This document shows, piece after piece, positions 8,718 through 17,443 of a DNA stretch of 64,000 nt. Position 1 is the stretch's first letter. Every line of letters starts with the position of its first letter. The translations under genes were made by a program, and so were the position numbers. The notes under the pieces were generated by a model. It had not been told where the DNA came from. It did no database searches and saw nothing but the letters and a program-made list of their open reading frames with translations. The DNA is from Ruminococcus flavefaciens (GTDB taxonomy: Bacteria; Bacillota; Clostridia; Oscillospirales; Ruminococcaceae), in contig JAMPGO010000001.1 in the NCBI GenBank assembly GCA_023663905.1, forward strand, positions 327,486 through 391,485, written 5' to 3'.

Positions 8718-10103
8718 ATGCCTAATATGTCTTTAACTAAAAACGAAATGCCTGTACAAGCTCCCGATGTGAGAAACAGCAATTTTCTGGAGGTTGCACT
8801 CGGCTACACTGAGGAACAGGCTGTTGACGAGGCTAAACGCTGTCTCAACTGCAAGCATAAGCCCTGCGTGACAGGATGTCCCGTTCAGATTGATATTCCT
8901 GCTTTTATTGCCGAAGTTGCTGAGGGAAATTTTGAGGAGGCATATAAGATAATCACAAAATCTAGCTCGCTTCCTGCTGTCTGCGGTCGTGTATGTCCGC
9001 AGGAAACTCAGTGCGAGAGCAAGTGCGTACGTGGCAAGAAGGGCGAGCCTGTTGCAATCGGCAGACTTGAAAGATACGTTGCCGACAGACATAATATGCT
9101 TGCTGAAACAGCTGTGGAAAAGCCCGTTTCAAACGGTCACAAGGCTGCCGTAATAGGTTCAGGTCCTTCAGGTCTTGCCTGCGCAGGCGATTTGGCTAAG
9201 AAGGGCTATGATGTTACTGTTTTCGAGGCTCTTCACGTTGCAGGCGGTGTACTCTCCTACGGTATTCCCGAGTTCAGACTTCCAAAATCTATCGTTCAGA
9301 AGGAAATCGAGGGTCTTAAGGCTCTCGGTGTAAAAGTTGAGACGAATACTGTTGTGGGAAAGACTGTTTCCATTGACGAGCTTATGAAGGAAGAGGGCTT
9401 TGAAACTGTATTTATCGGTTCAGGCGCAGGACTTCCACGCTTTATGAGAATCCCGGGCGAAAACCTTAACGGTGTATACTCGGCAAACGAGTTCCTTACA
9501 AGAATCAATCTTATGAAGGCTTACAAGCCCGATTCCGCTACTCCGATTAACGCTGGCACAAAGGCTGTTGTTGTCGGCGGAGGAAATGTTGCTATGGACG
9601 CCGCACGCTGTGCAAAGAGACTCGGCGCAGATGTTACTATCGTTTACCGCCGTACGGAAAAGGAGCTTCCTGCACGTGCCGAGGAAGTTGAACACGCTAT
9701 GGAAGAGGGAATCAATTTCAAATTCCTGACAAATCCGACGGAAATCACTGCTACCGAAAAGGGCTGGGTAAAGGGCATTGTGTGCCAGCAGATGGAACTC
9801 TCCGAACCCGATGCAAGCGGACGTGCCAAGCCTGTTCCGATTGAGGGCGCAATCTTTGAGATTGAAGCCGACTGCGTTATTATGTCAATCGGTACTTCAC
9901 CCAATCCGCTTATCAAGTCCACGACAGAGGGTCTTGAAACTCAGAAGTGGGGCGGAATTATTGCCGACGAGGACGGTCTTACTTCACGTGAGGGTGTTTA
10001 TGCAGGCGGTGACGCTGTTACAGGCGCTGCTACTGTTATTCTCGCTATGGGCGCAGGCAAGAAAGCTGCCGCCGCTATGGACGAGTATATGCAGAATAAG
10101 TAA
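8718..10103 (+). CDS. nfnB: NADPH-dependent glutamate synthase small-chain-like, NfnB type
   Basis: The 461-residue protein has an N-terminal iron-sulfur domain with cysteines in CLNCKHKPCVTGCP and CGRVCPQETQCESKC (residues 35-100). Two nucleotide-binding folds follow, GSGPSGLACAGDLAKKG near 150 (FAD) and VVGGGNVAMDAA near 290 (NADP). The C-terminal YAGGDAVTGAATVILAMGAGK is the FAD-binding ending of this family. It is commonly annotated gltA or gltD, but there is no large glutamate synthase subunit here, while the NfnA-like partner is 2 bp upstream, so electron bifurcation is the better reading. A strong hairpin terminator follows 8 bp downstream. Confidence 0.87.
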   Translation: MPNMSLTKNEMPVQAPDVRNSNFLEVALGYTEEQAVDEAKRCLNCKHKPCVTGCPVQIDIPAFIAEVAEGNFEEAYKIITKSSSLPAVCGRVCPQETQCESKCVRGKKGEPVAIGRLERYVADRHNMLAETAVEKPVSNGHKAAVIGSGPSGLACAGDLAKKGYDVTVFEALHVAGGVLSYGIPEFRLPKSIVQKEIEGLKALGVKVETNTVVGKTVSIDELMKEEGFETVFIGSGAGLPRFMRIPGENLNGVYSANEFLTRINLMKAYKPDSATPINAGTKAVVVGGGNVAMDAARCAKRLGADVTIVYRRTEKELPARAEEVEHAMEEGINFKFLTNPTEITATEKGWVKGIVCQQMELSEPDASGRAKPVPIEGAIFEIEADCVIMSIGTSPNPLIKSTTEGLETQKWGGIIADEDGLTSREGVYAGGDAVTGAATVILAMGAGKKAAAAMDEYMQNK

Positions 10104-10110
10104 TAAATTA

Positions 10111-10142
10111 AAAAAGTCACCGTATTATGCGGTGACTTTTTT
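10111..10142. terminator. Bidirectional terminator after nfnB
   Basis: AAAAAGTCACCG / CGGTGACTTTTTT arms around a 7-base loop. The A-run and T-run allow use from both sides; a convergent gene ends at 10144. Confidence 0.9.
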
Positions 10143-10143
10143 G

Positions 10144-10473
10144 TTATATGCCGAAGTGGATTACGTATGAATCCGATTCCTTTGCTTTTATAAGCAGTGC
10201 TGTCAGTTCAGAAAGGTCGGGATTGGTGTATATTAAATCTATGAAACCGTCAAGCGATTCTGGCGGTATTAATGTGATTCCATAATAAGCCAGCCCTGAT
10301 TCTGCCCGGTCAAGCGTGTGCCAGTAGGTTTTCAATAAAGCCAGCTCCTCGCACAACGGCATAATATAATCGTCGTTTACCGATATACAGCCGTATTTCT
10401 GAGGTCTGTATGAATCATATCTCCTGTGAGCCTTCGGCGGTTTATTCATAATCCCGAAATCGTGAAAGGGCAT
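10144..10473 (-). CDS. Uncharacterised protein
   Basis: A 109-residue acidic protein with no signal peptide or membrane segment; I do not recognise it. The start at 10473 is chosen because AAGGAGGATTTTACT precedes that ATG on the minus strand; a longer in-frame reading up to 10527 lacks a site and would overlap the previous gene. The middle section (CISVNDDYIMPLCEEL, then GLAYYGITLIPPESL) looks like a folded small domain. It sits 16 bp behind another unrecognised gene and likely shares its transcript. Such pairs of small acidic proteins are common among bacterial immunity proteins, but no toxin gene is nearby, so this is only a thought. Confidence 0.6.
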   Translation of the reverse strand: MPFHDFGIMNKPPKAHRRYDSYRPQKYGCISVNDDYIMPLCEELALLKTYWHTLDRAESGLAYYGITLIPPESLDGFIDLIYTNPDLSELTALLIKAKESDSYVIHFGI

Positions 10474-10489
10474 AGTAAAATCCTCCTTT

Positions 10490-11302
10490 TTAAATCCGAT
10501 ACAGGGTTTCAAGCCATTTGTCATCATTCAGAATCTCCGCTATTTTAACCGCCTTGCTTTTTTTGCAGTTTAATTCGCCCTTATCGCCGTATTCCAGCAG
10601 TCTGTTGAAAATCCTGTCCGCACCGCTACAGGCTATATCACGTATCCATATAAAGCACCACAGAAGATAATCAGTCAGCGCCTTGTCGGATTTCTGCGAT
10701 AACGCCAGTGCGCAGTTATCCCACAGATTTTCCGATTCTCCGTCAACGGTCGGCTGAAAAAAATGACCCGTATATCTTATATCGCCCGCAAGTTTCAGCC
10801 CCTCCTGCTGTACTTCCTCGGTATTATTGCAGGACAGCATTTTTAAGATTTCATGGATATGTTTTTCCGCCTGCTGATTCGCCGTGCTTTCAAACCAAGA
10901 AATATCTTCAAGATTATTCCACTTTACACAGGATTCTTTGAAAAGAATTTCAAGCATAATAAAATCATCGGACGTATAGGCGGAAATTTCAGCATACTTG
11001 TACTCAGAATTAATGCTGTATTCAGTGTATGAGTAGATTTCAATATCGTTCAGTTCAAACAGCTCTTCGGTTTCTGCGGATTTTTCGCTTCTGTAGTCAA
11101 TTATGATTACATCGCTTAATTCAATAAGTCCCTCGCCTGTTGAATGCGCCGTATCATACGGGTTTTCGGGATGTTCGCCGAGTACTTCAATCCACTCCAT
11201 TTCAAGCACGATTTCTGAACCGTTATAGCTTAGCCGTCTGCAATCACAATCGTGGAGATTGATAAACTGCGTTGTATTACGGCTCTCTGTTTTGTATTCC
11301 AT
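10490..11302 (-). CDS. Uncharacterised protein
   Basis: A protein of about 270 residues, cytoplasmic by appearance and acidic. The N-terminal half is beta-rich in look (LHDCDCRRLSYNGSEIVLEM, then VIIIDYRSE); the C-terminal half has helices containing several Trp and Cys (WDNCALALSQKSD, LLWCFIWIRDIACSG). I do not recognise a family. The start at 11302 is supported by AGGAGATTTT on the minus strand; an upstream extension would overlap corA. It follows corA by 8 bp and precedes the smaller gene at 10144, suggesting a three-gene transcript led by the corA promoter and leader. Confidence 0.65.
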   Translation of the reverse strand: MEYKTESRNTTQFINLHDCDCRRLSYNGSEIVLEMEWIEVLGEHPENPYDTAHSTGEGLIELSDVIIIDYRSEKSAETEELFELNDIEIYSYTEYSINSEYKYAEISAYTSDDFIMLEILFKESCVKWNNLEDISWFESTANQQAEKHIHEILKMLSCNNTEEVQQEGLKLAGDIRYTGHFFQPTVDGESENLWDNCALALSQKSDKALTDYLLWCFIWIRDIACSGADRIFNRLLEYGDKGELNCKKSKAVKIAEILNDDKWLETLYRI

Positions 11303-11310
11303 AAAATCTC

Positions 11311-12240
11311 CTATTTCTTCTTCCACTTCAGTAATACAAATGCCGCTACTGCTGTGATTACTACCGCAAGCGAAATTGCAAACCAAGTGTACGGCAAGGG
11401 CAAATCAACTGTGTTTATGCCGTAGAATGCGAAAATTATGTTCGGTATCTGCATTATGATTGTGATTATAGTCAACCGCCACATAACCATATTCAGATTA
11501 TTCGAGATTACTGAGGAAAAGCCGTCCGTCATACTTGAGAGAATCCCCGAATATATACTCGCCATTTCAATCGCCTGCTTCATCTCGATAAGTACGTCTT
11601 CGAGCAAGTCCTGGTCCTCGTCGTACAGCTTTATTACTCGCCCACGAAATATTTTTTCAATGGTCGCTTCATTTGCCTTTAGTGAAGTTGAGAAGTATAC
11701 AAGCGATTTTTCAAGTGCAAGTAACTGCATAAGAAGCTCGTTTTTCATTGCGTTGTGCAACTGCTGTTCCGCAACGGATGACAGTTTGTCAATCTGTTTA
11801 AGATAATACAGGAAGAGGGCTGCTATTCTGAGAAGAAGCTGGAGGACGAATCTTGTTTTGAATGACGGTCGGAGGTTGCGGATTGAACCTCGCACCGCCT
11901 CGTCAATAAGCTGGGATTCGTGGAGTGATATGGTAATTACGTTCCTGTCCGTGATTATAATTCCTATAGGCATTGTGTAGAAAATCTTTGCGTCGGAATC
12001 ATCCATAGAAGATACAGGCGTATCGATGATTATAAGGGTCTGGTCGTCCTCTCTCTCGATACGTGACGACTCTTCCTCGTCAAGTGCGGACTTCACAAAT
12101 CCGCTGTCAAGCCCGAAGTCGTCAATCAGGAGCTTCGTTTCCTGCGGAGTAGGGCTGACTACTGAAATCCAGCTTCCTGCCGATGCCTTGTCGGTCTGAT
12201 ACAGTCTGCCACTTTCAGATGTATTGTAATATGTTATCAT
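11311..12240 (-). CDS. corA: CorA-family divalent cation transporter with GIN in place of GMN
   Basis: The 309-residue protein has an N-terminal cytoplasmic domain of about 245 residues and two C-terminal membrane helices (about 247-270 and 280-302) ending in KWKKK. This is the standard CorA topology for Mg2+ or other divalent uptake as a pentamer. The signature loop between the helices, normally YGMN, reads YGINTVDLP here. Met-to-Ile in this selectivity-filter motif is unusual and could change ion preference. The gene has a long folded 5' leader, so expression may be ion-controlled. RBS AAAGGAG precedes the start. Confidence 0.88.
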   Translation of the reverse strand: MITYYNTSESGRLYQTDKASAGSWISVVSPTPQETKLLIDDFGLDSGFVKSALDEEESSRIEREDDQTLIIIDTPVSSMDDSDAKIFYTMPIGIIITDRNVITISLHESQLIDEAVRGSIRNLRPSFKTRFVLQLLLRIAALFLYYLKQIDKLSSVAEQQLHNAMKNELLMQLLALEKSLVYFSTSLKANEATIEKIFRGRVIKLYDEDQDLLEDVLIEMKQAIEMASIYSGILSSMTDGFSSVISNNLNMVMWRLTIITIIMQIPNIIFAFYGINTVDLPLPYTWFAISLAVVITAVAAFVLLKWKKK

Positions 12241-12400
12241 TTCAGGGTTATTCTCCTTTCACCGTTTCTGCACATAAAAGCATACACGGTGAAAGAACAG
12301 GTCGTTACCTGCCCTCTGTCGTGCATAGCGTATTATGCATTAAATTATTGCTCCCATAAGGGTCGGAACTCATACTATGCACCTCCGGAAATTTTTTCTA
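12241..12400 (-). promoter_or_regulatory. Structured 5' leader of corA
   Basis: On the minus strand the region upstream of corA can fold into at least three hairpins: GTGCATAG...CTATGCAC, GCAGGT/ACCTG(T) around AACG, and TTTCACCG...CGGTGAAA ending right at the ribosome binding site. This looks like a regulatory RNA that could hide the RBS. It does not match the M-box consensus as I know it. No coding gene is seen in it. Confidence 0.5.
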
Positions 12401-12465
12401 ATTATTATTATATCATATGCAGAATAATTTTACAAGTGCATTTTAAAATATTTTGAATCTTACGC

Positions 12466-12494
12466 TTGACAATTAATGTAATCAATGATAGAAT
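12466..12494 (+). promoter_or_regulatory. Promoter of the GH5 cellulase gene
   Basis: TTGACA (12466-12471), 17-bp spacer, TAGAAT (12489-12494), about 50 bp before the start codon. The RBS region GAGAGGGGTAATATACA contains the only GGGGTA hexamer outside the mobile element. Confidence 0.75.
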
Positions 12495-12543
12495 TATATT
12501 ATATAAAGCAGATTTTTTCTGCGACTGAGAGGGGTAATATACA

Positions 12544-14379
12544 ATGAAAAAATTAACAAGGACTCTGCTGTCCCTTGTATCATCACTGGCTGTGGCTGTT
12601 TCTGTTGCAGGTTCTTCTGCGCCTGCTGTTTTAAGTCAGACTGAAAGCGCTCTCGCTGTTGATACAAATAACGACGACTGGCTTCACGCTGAGGGAAGCA
12701 GACTGTATGACGTGAACGGCAATGAAGTGTGGCTTACAGGTGCGAACTGGTTCGGCTTCAACTGTAGCGAGAACTGCGCTCACTATCTCTGGAGTGCGGA
12801 TGTCGATGACGTTCTGCGTGAAATCGCTGACCACGGTATTAATGTTATCAGATTTCCTATCTCTACCGAGCTTCTGATTTCGTGGATGAACGGTACTCCC
12901 AATCCCGTTTCAAGCGTTTCGGCAAATACCGACCCTGCTTATACTATCAACCCCGATTTCTGCGAGGCTGACGGCAAAACGCTGAAAAATTCTATGGAAA
13001 TCTTTGATGTTATTATGCAGAAGTGCAAGAAATACGGCATAAAGGCTTTTGTGGATGTTCACAGCCCGCACGCTGACAACTCGGGGCATAACTATAATCT
13101 CTGGTACGGCAAGGAAACGGCTGACGGTACTATGGTTACTACCGATTTGTGGATTGAATCGCTTGTATGGCTTGCTGACAAGTACAAGAACGATGATACG
13201 CTTATTGCATACGACCTTAAAAACGAACCGCACGGCAAAGGTCAGGAGGGTACGGAGGCGGCTAAGTGGGACGGCTCTACTGACGAGAATAACTGGGCTT
13301 ATGCCGCTACAAAGTGCGCTGACGCTATTCTCGATGTCAATCCGAACGCACTTATCCTGATTGAGGGCGTTGAACAGTCGCTCAGCGGTGCGCAGGCAGG
13401 CGACTACTGGGGTATACCCGACAGACGTGACAACTCGCCTTATATCGGTGCTTGGTGGGGCGGAAATTTCCGTGGCGCAAGAGAATATCCCATAACTCCT
13501 GAACACGGTACAAGTCAGATTGTCTACTCTCCGCACGATTACGGTCCGTCGGTTTATGCGCAGACGTGGTTTGAAAAGGACTTCACTACACAGACTCTTC
13601 TTGACGATTACTGGTATGATACGTGGGCTTATATCAACGCAGAGGACATAGCTCCCGAACTTATCGGCGAATGGGGCGGTCATATGGACGGTGCGGAAAA
13701 TCAGAAGTGGATGACCCTGCTCCGTGACTATATGATTGAAAATCATATCAATCACACTTTCTGGTGTCTGAATACAAACTCGGGCGATACAGGCGGTCTT
13801 TGGGATAGCCTCGGCTTCCAGGCAGGTTCGGGTACTTCTATTGACTGGAATGAAGAAAAGTACGAGCTTTTTGAGGAATCCCTCTGGCAGACCCTTAAAA
13901 CAGGCAAGTATATCGGTCTCGACCATCAGGTTGCACTTGGTGCGAACGGAATTTCGCTCAACGATTTCTATGCAAATTACGCTTCTTCGGAGGGCAGTAA
14001 CCTTGACGGCGGTAAAACTGCTGACGGCAAGCCCGTTGAAGGTACTCCTGCTGAATCAACAAAGCCTGCTGATACGACTACTACGGCTAAATCCACAGAA
14101 ACTGCACCAACCACGACGGAGACTACTGCAACAGAATCCAAACCGACTGAATCAGGCGAGCTTCTTATCGGCGACGCTAACGAGGACGGTATTGTTGATG
14201 TTGCCGACGCTGCTGCTATTATTCAGTCACTCGGCAATAAGGATAAGTACGCTCTCTCGGCTCAGGGCGCAAAGAATGCTGACTGCTATAATCCCGGCGA
14301 CGGTGTTACGGGTATGGACGCTCTCGCTATTCAGATGTTAAAGGCTAAGCAGATTTCTTCTCTTCCTGTTATTGAATAA
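12544..14379 (+). CDS. Secreted GH5 cellulase with C-terminal dockerin
   Basis: The 611-residue cellulosomal enzyme has a signal peptide (residues 1-38), a GH5 catalytic domain of about 45-470, a Thr/Pro/Glu linker (about 495-537) and a type I-like dockerin (about 540-611). The acid/base is Glu228 in LKNEPHG and the nucleophile Glu376 in IGEWGG. SPHDYGPSVYAQTWF resembles subfamily 1 endoglucanases such as Acidothermus E1. The dockerin has two calcium loops (DANEDGIVDVAD and NPGDGVTGMDAL). Its first half nearly equals the ScaC dockerin at 57109, so both should bind the same cohesin. Expected substrate is cellulose or another beta-1,4-glucan outside the cell. The gene is monocistronic, with its own promoter and terminator. 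Confidence 0.95.
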   Translation: MKKLTRTLLSLVSSLAVAVSVAGSSAPAVLSQTESALAVDTNNDDWLHAEGSRLYDVNGNEVWLTGANWFGFNCSENCAHYLWSADVDDVLREIADHGINVIRFPISTELLISWMNGTPNPVSSVSANTDPAYTINPDFCEADGKTLKNSMEIFDVIMQKCKKYGIKAFVDVHSPHADNSGHNYNLWYGKETADGTMVTTDLWIESLVWLADKYKNDDTLIAYDLKNEPHGKGQEGTEAAKWDGSTDENNWAYAATKCADAILDVNPNALILIEGVEQSLSGAQAGDYWGIPDRRDNSPYIGAWWGGNFRGAREYPITPEHGTSQIVYSPHDYGPSVYAQTWFEKDFTTQTLLDDYWYDTWAYINAEDIAPELIGEWGGHMDGAENQKWMTLLRDYMIENHINHTFWCLNTNSGDTGGLWDSLGFQAGSGTSIDWNEEKYELFEESLWQTLKTGKYIGLDHQVALGANGISLNDFYANYASSEGSNLDGGKTADGKPVEGTPAESTKPADTTTTAKSTETAPTTTETTATESKPTESGELLIGDANEDGIVDVADAAAIIQSLGNKDKYALSAQGAKNADCYNPGDGVTGMDALAIQMLKAKQISSLPVIE

Positions 14380-14384
14380 ATAAT

Positions 14385-14419
14385 AAATCCGCACGGCATT
14401 GTCGCTGTGCGGATTTTTT
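14385..14419. terminator. Terminator after the GH5 gene
   Basis: AAATCCGCAC / GTGCGGATTTTTT stem with a 12-base loop; probably bidirectional because the next gene converges at 14421. Confidence 0.9.
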
Positions 14420-14420
14420 G

Positions 14421-14798
14421 TCAGAATATACTTGTGAGTACGGGAATTTCGCCGTATCTCAGCAAATCAAGAATATGTTCAAGCTCCGTCAGCTCGGATA
14501 AAAGCTCTTCGCTGTCGTTTTCGGCAAGGTGCTTTATCCTCGCACAGATTCTGTCAATCTCCGACAGCTTGTTGTTGCGGACAAGTACGCAGGCGGTTCT
14601 GCGGAAGGATTCCCACTCGGATTCGATTTCTCCTGCGGTTGCAATTGCTCTGTCCTTTTCGTCGGATGAAAAAAATTCCTCCGCCTGTGCTGAGAGTTCT
14701 ATGAGCGATTTGCATTTCTTGTTTATCCATATTCCCGAAAATATGCTTATAAAAATAAGCAGGCAGATTATAAACGCACTTATTTTAATTCTTGTCAT
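14421..14798 (-). CDS. DUF4363-like membrane-anchored protein
   Basis: About 125 residues: an N-terminal membrane helix (about 5-25, IKISAFIICLLIFISIFSGI) followed by a helical extracytoplasmic domain with conserved-looking charged residues (WESFRRTACVLVRN). This layout matches the DUF4363 family. The gene overlaps the 3' end of the DUF421 gene by 14 bp and is preceded by GGAGGAAAAGATA, so the pair is translationally linked. This pairing is known in spore-forming Firmicutes; the function is unknown. Confidence 0.75.
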   Translation of the reverse strand: MTRIKISAFIICLLIFISIFSGIWINKKCKSLIELSAQAEEFFSSDEKDRAIATAGEIESEWESFRRTACVLVRNNKLSEIDRICARIKHLAENDSEELLSELTELEHILDLLRYGEIPVLTSIF

Positions 14799-15501
14799 TA
14801 TCTTTTCCTCCGTCAATTTCTATGGGCGAACGTTCACGTTTGGGTGCAATGAAGCAGTTCCCTGTGCCGTCGGCTGTCATTATGAAAATATCAGGGATTT
14901 TTATTCCTGCCTTTGCGGAAATATTTCTGACAAACTGCTCGTTGAATCCAAGAGACTGTAATGCAACACTCATAATCTCGCCGTCTGATACAACTACCTG
15001 CGGAGGGTCAATGTTTTCGGCAGGTATGTTGAGGTCGTCACGTGTCGGAATATCCTTTTCGGGCTTCTTCATTATGGAAATGCTTCCTGTGGTCTCAACT
15101 ATGGCGAACTGTACTTCCGATATGTCAAAAATATCCCTGCCACGCAGTGCAGTCATAAGGTCGTCAACCGAAAAACGCAGTTCTTTCATAACATCCCTGT
15201 TTATTTTGCCGTTGCTGATAATAATTTTCGGACTTCCCGAAATAACCTTGCGCAGACGTGGTATGCGGAGAATAAGCCACGAGACTATTACTTCAAAGCA
15301 GACGAGCGATAATATAGGCGTTACGCCAACTATCACAGGTATGTCGGTATCTTCAAGCGGAAGTGTGGCTATATTTGAAACAAGTATCGTTATCACAAGC
15401 TCGGAGGGCTGTAATTCCCCGAGCTGGCGCTTTCCCATTAAGCGCACTGCAAAAACAACAAGTATATACAGTATCAGCGAACGTATCAGTATTATTGACA
15501 T
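14785..15501 (-). CDS. DUF421 membrane protein (YetF/YrbG type)
   Basis: The 238-residue protein has three membrane helices in the first 85 residues, beginning with SLILYILVVFAVRLMGKRQLGELQPSEL, the DUF421 hallmark. A cytoplasmic domain of two small repeats follows (FSVDDLMTALRGRDIFDISEVQFAIVE). In Bacillus, members such as YetF contribute to membrane and spore properties, but no biochemical activity is established. The RBS is AAAGGAGCTG. It is co-transcribed with the overlapping DUF4363 gene. Confidence 0.88.
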   Translation of the reverse strand: MSIILIRSLILYILVVFAVRLMGKRQLGELQPSELVITILVSNIATLPLEDTDIPVIVGVTPILSLVCFEVIVSWLILRIPRLRKVISGSPKIIISNGKINRDVMKELRFSVDDLMTALRGRDIFDISEVQFAIVETTGSISIMKKPEKDIPTRDDLNIPAENIDPPQVVVSDGEIMSVALQSLGFNEQFVRNISAKAGIKIPDIFIMTADGTGNCFIAPKRERSPIEIDGGKDNDKN

Positions 15502-15628
15502 TATAACAGCTCCTTTTTCTGTTTATTATTGCACGGGAAAAATTTTTTATTCACGAATATTCCTGCCGATGTGTGCAATAATATAGTCAGGCTTACAGAA
15601 AGCTCAGAATCAAAAAAGGAGTGTTATT

Positions 15629-15811
15629 ATGGATAACAAGCACAAGAATGACAGCATCAAATGCACCGTTTCACAGTGTCAGCACAATATGGTGACGGAA
15701 AATTACTGCTCTCTCGGATGTATCTCTGTCGGTACTCACGAGACTAACCCCACTGTTCCCGAATGCACCGACTGCAACAGCTTTGTAAAGCGCACAGGCT
15801 GTTGTCAGTAA
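15629..15811 (+). CDS. DUF1540 cysteine-rich protein
   Basis: A 60-residue protein with cysteines at regular positions: CTVSQCQHN, YCSLGCISVGTHE, ECTDCNSF. This is the DUF1540 pattern of a small putative metal-binding domain found in Firmicutes, often in spore-related settings. It has RBS AAGGAGTG. It is a stand-alone gene with no clear promoter motif assigned. Function unknown. Confidence 0.85.
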   Translation: MDNKHKNDSIKCTVSQCQHNMVTENYCSLGCISVGTHETNPTVPECTDCNSFVKRTGCCQ

Positions 15812-15929
15812 AAAAATCAGGCGGAGCTTCTCCGCCGTACATATCAACAGTTTTTCAACAGATTAATTGTGCATATCAGCTAAAATTAACATCCAAATAC
15901 AGTCAAATCGGGAAAAATTTTTTTAATGC

Positions 15930-15958
15930 TTGCATTTTATCCTGTTTTTTGCTATAAT
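15930..15958 (+). promoter_or_regulatory. Promoter of ireB
   Basis: TTGCAT (15930-15935), 17-bp spacer, TATAAT (15953-15958), with RBS AAGGAGG before the start at 16006. Confidence 0.8.
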
Positions 15959-16005
15959 ATATATTGAGCTGTTAACAAATTAATTTTCCTAAGGAGGCTT
16001 TAATA

Positions 16006-16251
16006 ATGTTTGACCAGACTATGACATTCAAAGTCAGCGACGACAAAGAAAGTGATATAAGAAAAAATCTCAGGATTATCTACGACGCTCTCGTTGAAAA
16101 GGGCTATAACCCCATAAATCAGATTGTAGGCTATATTCTCTCAGAAGACCCGACCTACATAACCACCTACAACAACGCAAGAAATCTTATCCGCCATATC
16201 GACCGTGATGAGCTTCTTCAGGTGCTTGTCAAGTCGTATCTTCAGGTGTGA
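16006..16251 (+). CDS. ireB: IreB family regulatory phosphoprotein
   Basis: An 81-residue cytoplasmic protein beginning with the typical [13 protein letters not shown], in which threonines are the phosphorylation sites of the PASTA kinase IreK in Enterococcus. The body ([27 protein letters not shown]) is strongly family-like (UPF0297). It normally lies before yqgF (ruvX); here a Uma2-type gene follows after 4 bp, so the usual neighbour has been replaced or lies elsewhere. Confidence 0.95.
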   Translation: MFDQTMTFKVSDDKESDIRKNLRIIYDALVEKGYNPINQIVGYILSEDPTYITTYNNARNLIRHIDRDELLQVLVKSYLQV

Positions 16252-16255
16252 TATT

Positions 16256-16798
16256 ATGCCCGTATCAAAAGAAAAATATACGGCGGAGGAATATTTCGCA
16301 TTTACTGCCGACAGCAATACGCACTGCGAACTTATTGACGGCGAAATAGTTGCTTTTGCCTCGCCCGGCAGGATTCATCAGGAGATAACAGGCGAAATCT
16401 ATGCCGAAATCCGTAATTTTATCAGGAAAAACAATGGAGAGTGCAAGGTTTTTGTCGCTCCTTTTGATGTAAAGCTCGATGATTACAATGTTGTACAGCC
16501 CGACGTGTTTGTGGTGTGCGATAAGTCCAAGCTTGACGACAGGCGGTGCAACGGTGTTCCCGATTTTATTGCAGAGGTGCTTTCAACTAACAGGAGCGAT
16601 GATATTGTCAGGAAAATGCACCTGTATCACGATAAGGGTGTGCGGGAATACTGGATTGTTGACCCGAAAAATCAGAAAACGCTTGTGTATTTCTTTGAAA
16701 AAAACGATTTTCCCAATATCTATACTTTTGATACCGATATTCCTGTGGGTATCTATGACAACAGGATTTCAATTAATATTGCGGAATTATTGAAATAA
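16256..16798 (+). CDS. Uma2 family protein with a PD-(D/E)XK nuclease-like fold
   Basis: The 180-residue protein starts at ATG 16256, immediately after ireB. The family pattern is visible: CELIDGEIV near 25, VQPDVFVVCD near 80 (metal-binding Asp), FIAEVLS near 102 (Glu without a following Lys), and GVREYWIVDP near 130. Uma2 proteins (formerly DUF820) are predicted endonucleases widespread in cyanobacteria and Clostridia, with function mostly unproven. A terminator follows directly, so ireB and this gene form one unit. Confidence 0.85.
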   Translation: MPVSKEKYTAEEYFAFTADSNTHCELIDGEIVAFASPGRIHQEITGEIYAEIRNFIRKNNGECKVFVAPFDVKLDDYNVVQPDVFVVCDKSKLDDRRCNGVPDFIAEVLSTNRSDDIVRKMHLYHDKGVREYWIVDPKNQKTLVYFFEKNDFPNIYTFDTDIPVGIYDNRISINIAELLK

Positions 16799-16828
16799 AA
16801 AGGCAGACTGCTACAGTCTGCTTTTTTT
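16799..16828 (+). terminator. Terminator of the ireB unit
   Basis: GCAGACTG-CTA-CAGTCTGC hairpin followed by seven T. Confidence 0.9.
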
Positions 16829-16893
16829 ATGGGATATTATACGGTGTACACGTGCTACTTATAGCTGGTGTATTTTATTTTCCGGATGAGTTA

Positions 16894-16924
16894 CACTAAT
16901 AGTATTACCAAACAACTATTAGTG
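16894..16924. promoter_or_regulatory. Inverted-repeat operator before the XRE regulator gene
   Basis: CACTAATAGT (16894-16903) and ACTATTAGTG (16915-16924) are perfect 10-bp arms separated by 11 bp, ending 10 bp before the start codon. Spacing of arm centres is about two helical turns, which suits a dimeric XRE repressor. Confidence 0.65.
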
Positions 16925-16933
16925 GGTGAAATT

Positions 16934-17257
16934 ATGGATTTTAAATCAGTCGGAATAAATATCAGGAAATACAGAACAGCGAAGAAGATAAGTCAGGAAC
17001 AGCTTGCGGAAATGGCATATCTTTCTCCTAAATATATCGGTATGGTTGAGAGAGCGGAGAAAACTCCTTCGCTTACAACTTTGGTGAATATCGCAAATGC
17101 CCTTGATGTTACTGCTGATATGCTCCTTTGCGATGTCCTGAACAGGCACAGCGAAATTAAAAGCTCGCTCCTGATTGATAAAATAAACAGTCTTTCAGAA
17201 AAAGACAAGAACCGCATTTATGCTGTTATTGATATACTTCTGGAACATTCTGAATGA
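16934..17257 (+). CDS. XRE-family transcriptional regulator
   Basis: A 107-residue protein with an N-terminal helix-turn-helix of the Cro/CI type (residues 5-62; ISQEQLAEMAYLSPKYIGMVERAEKTPSL) and a short helical tail. The start at 16934 is preceded by GTGGGTGAAATT; an upstream in-frame ATG at 16868 would run through the inverted repeat and is unlikely. The inverted repeat just upstream suggests autoregulation. Target genes are not evident. Confidence 0.85.
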   Translation: MDFKSVGINIRKYRTAKKISQEQLAEMAYLSPKYIGMVERAEKTPSLTTLVNIANALDVTADMLLCDVLNRHSEIKSSLLIDKINSLSEKDKNRIYAVIDILLEHSE

Positions 17258-17443
17258 TTTTCGACACCTGAACGCAAAAAGTCTGCACTTGAATGCAATA
17301 CGATGAACCACCGCCTGAAGAAGTTATTGAAAAATTGCTTCGATTTTTCAGAAAAGAAAATTTTACATATCATAAAATGCTTTCTGTGTGACATAATACT
17401 ATTGCGGAAGAAATTCCGTACTCCACAAGAGGAGTGACGTAAA

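Noticed and set aside
12241-12400. M-box magnesium riboswitch before corA
   Set aside because: Hairpins are present, but the M-box conserved bases as I know them are not; kept only as a structured leader.
12910-13926. 338-residue minus-strand frame
   Set aside because: Antisense shadow of the GH5 gene.
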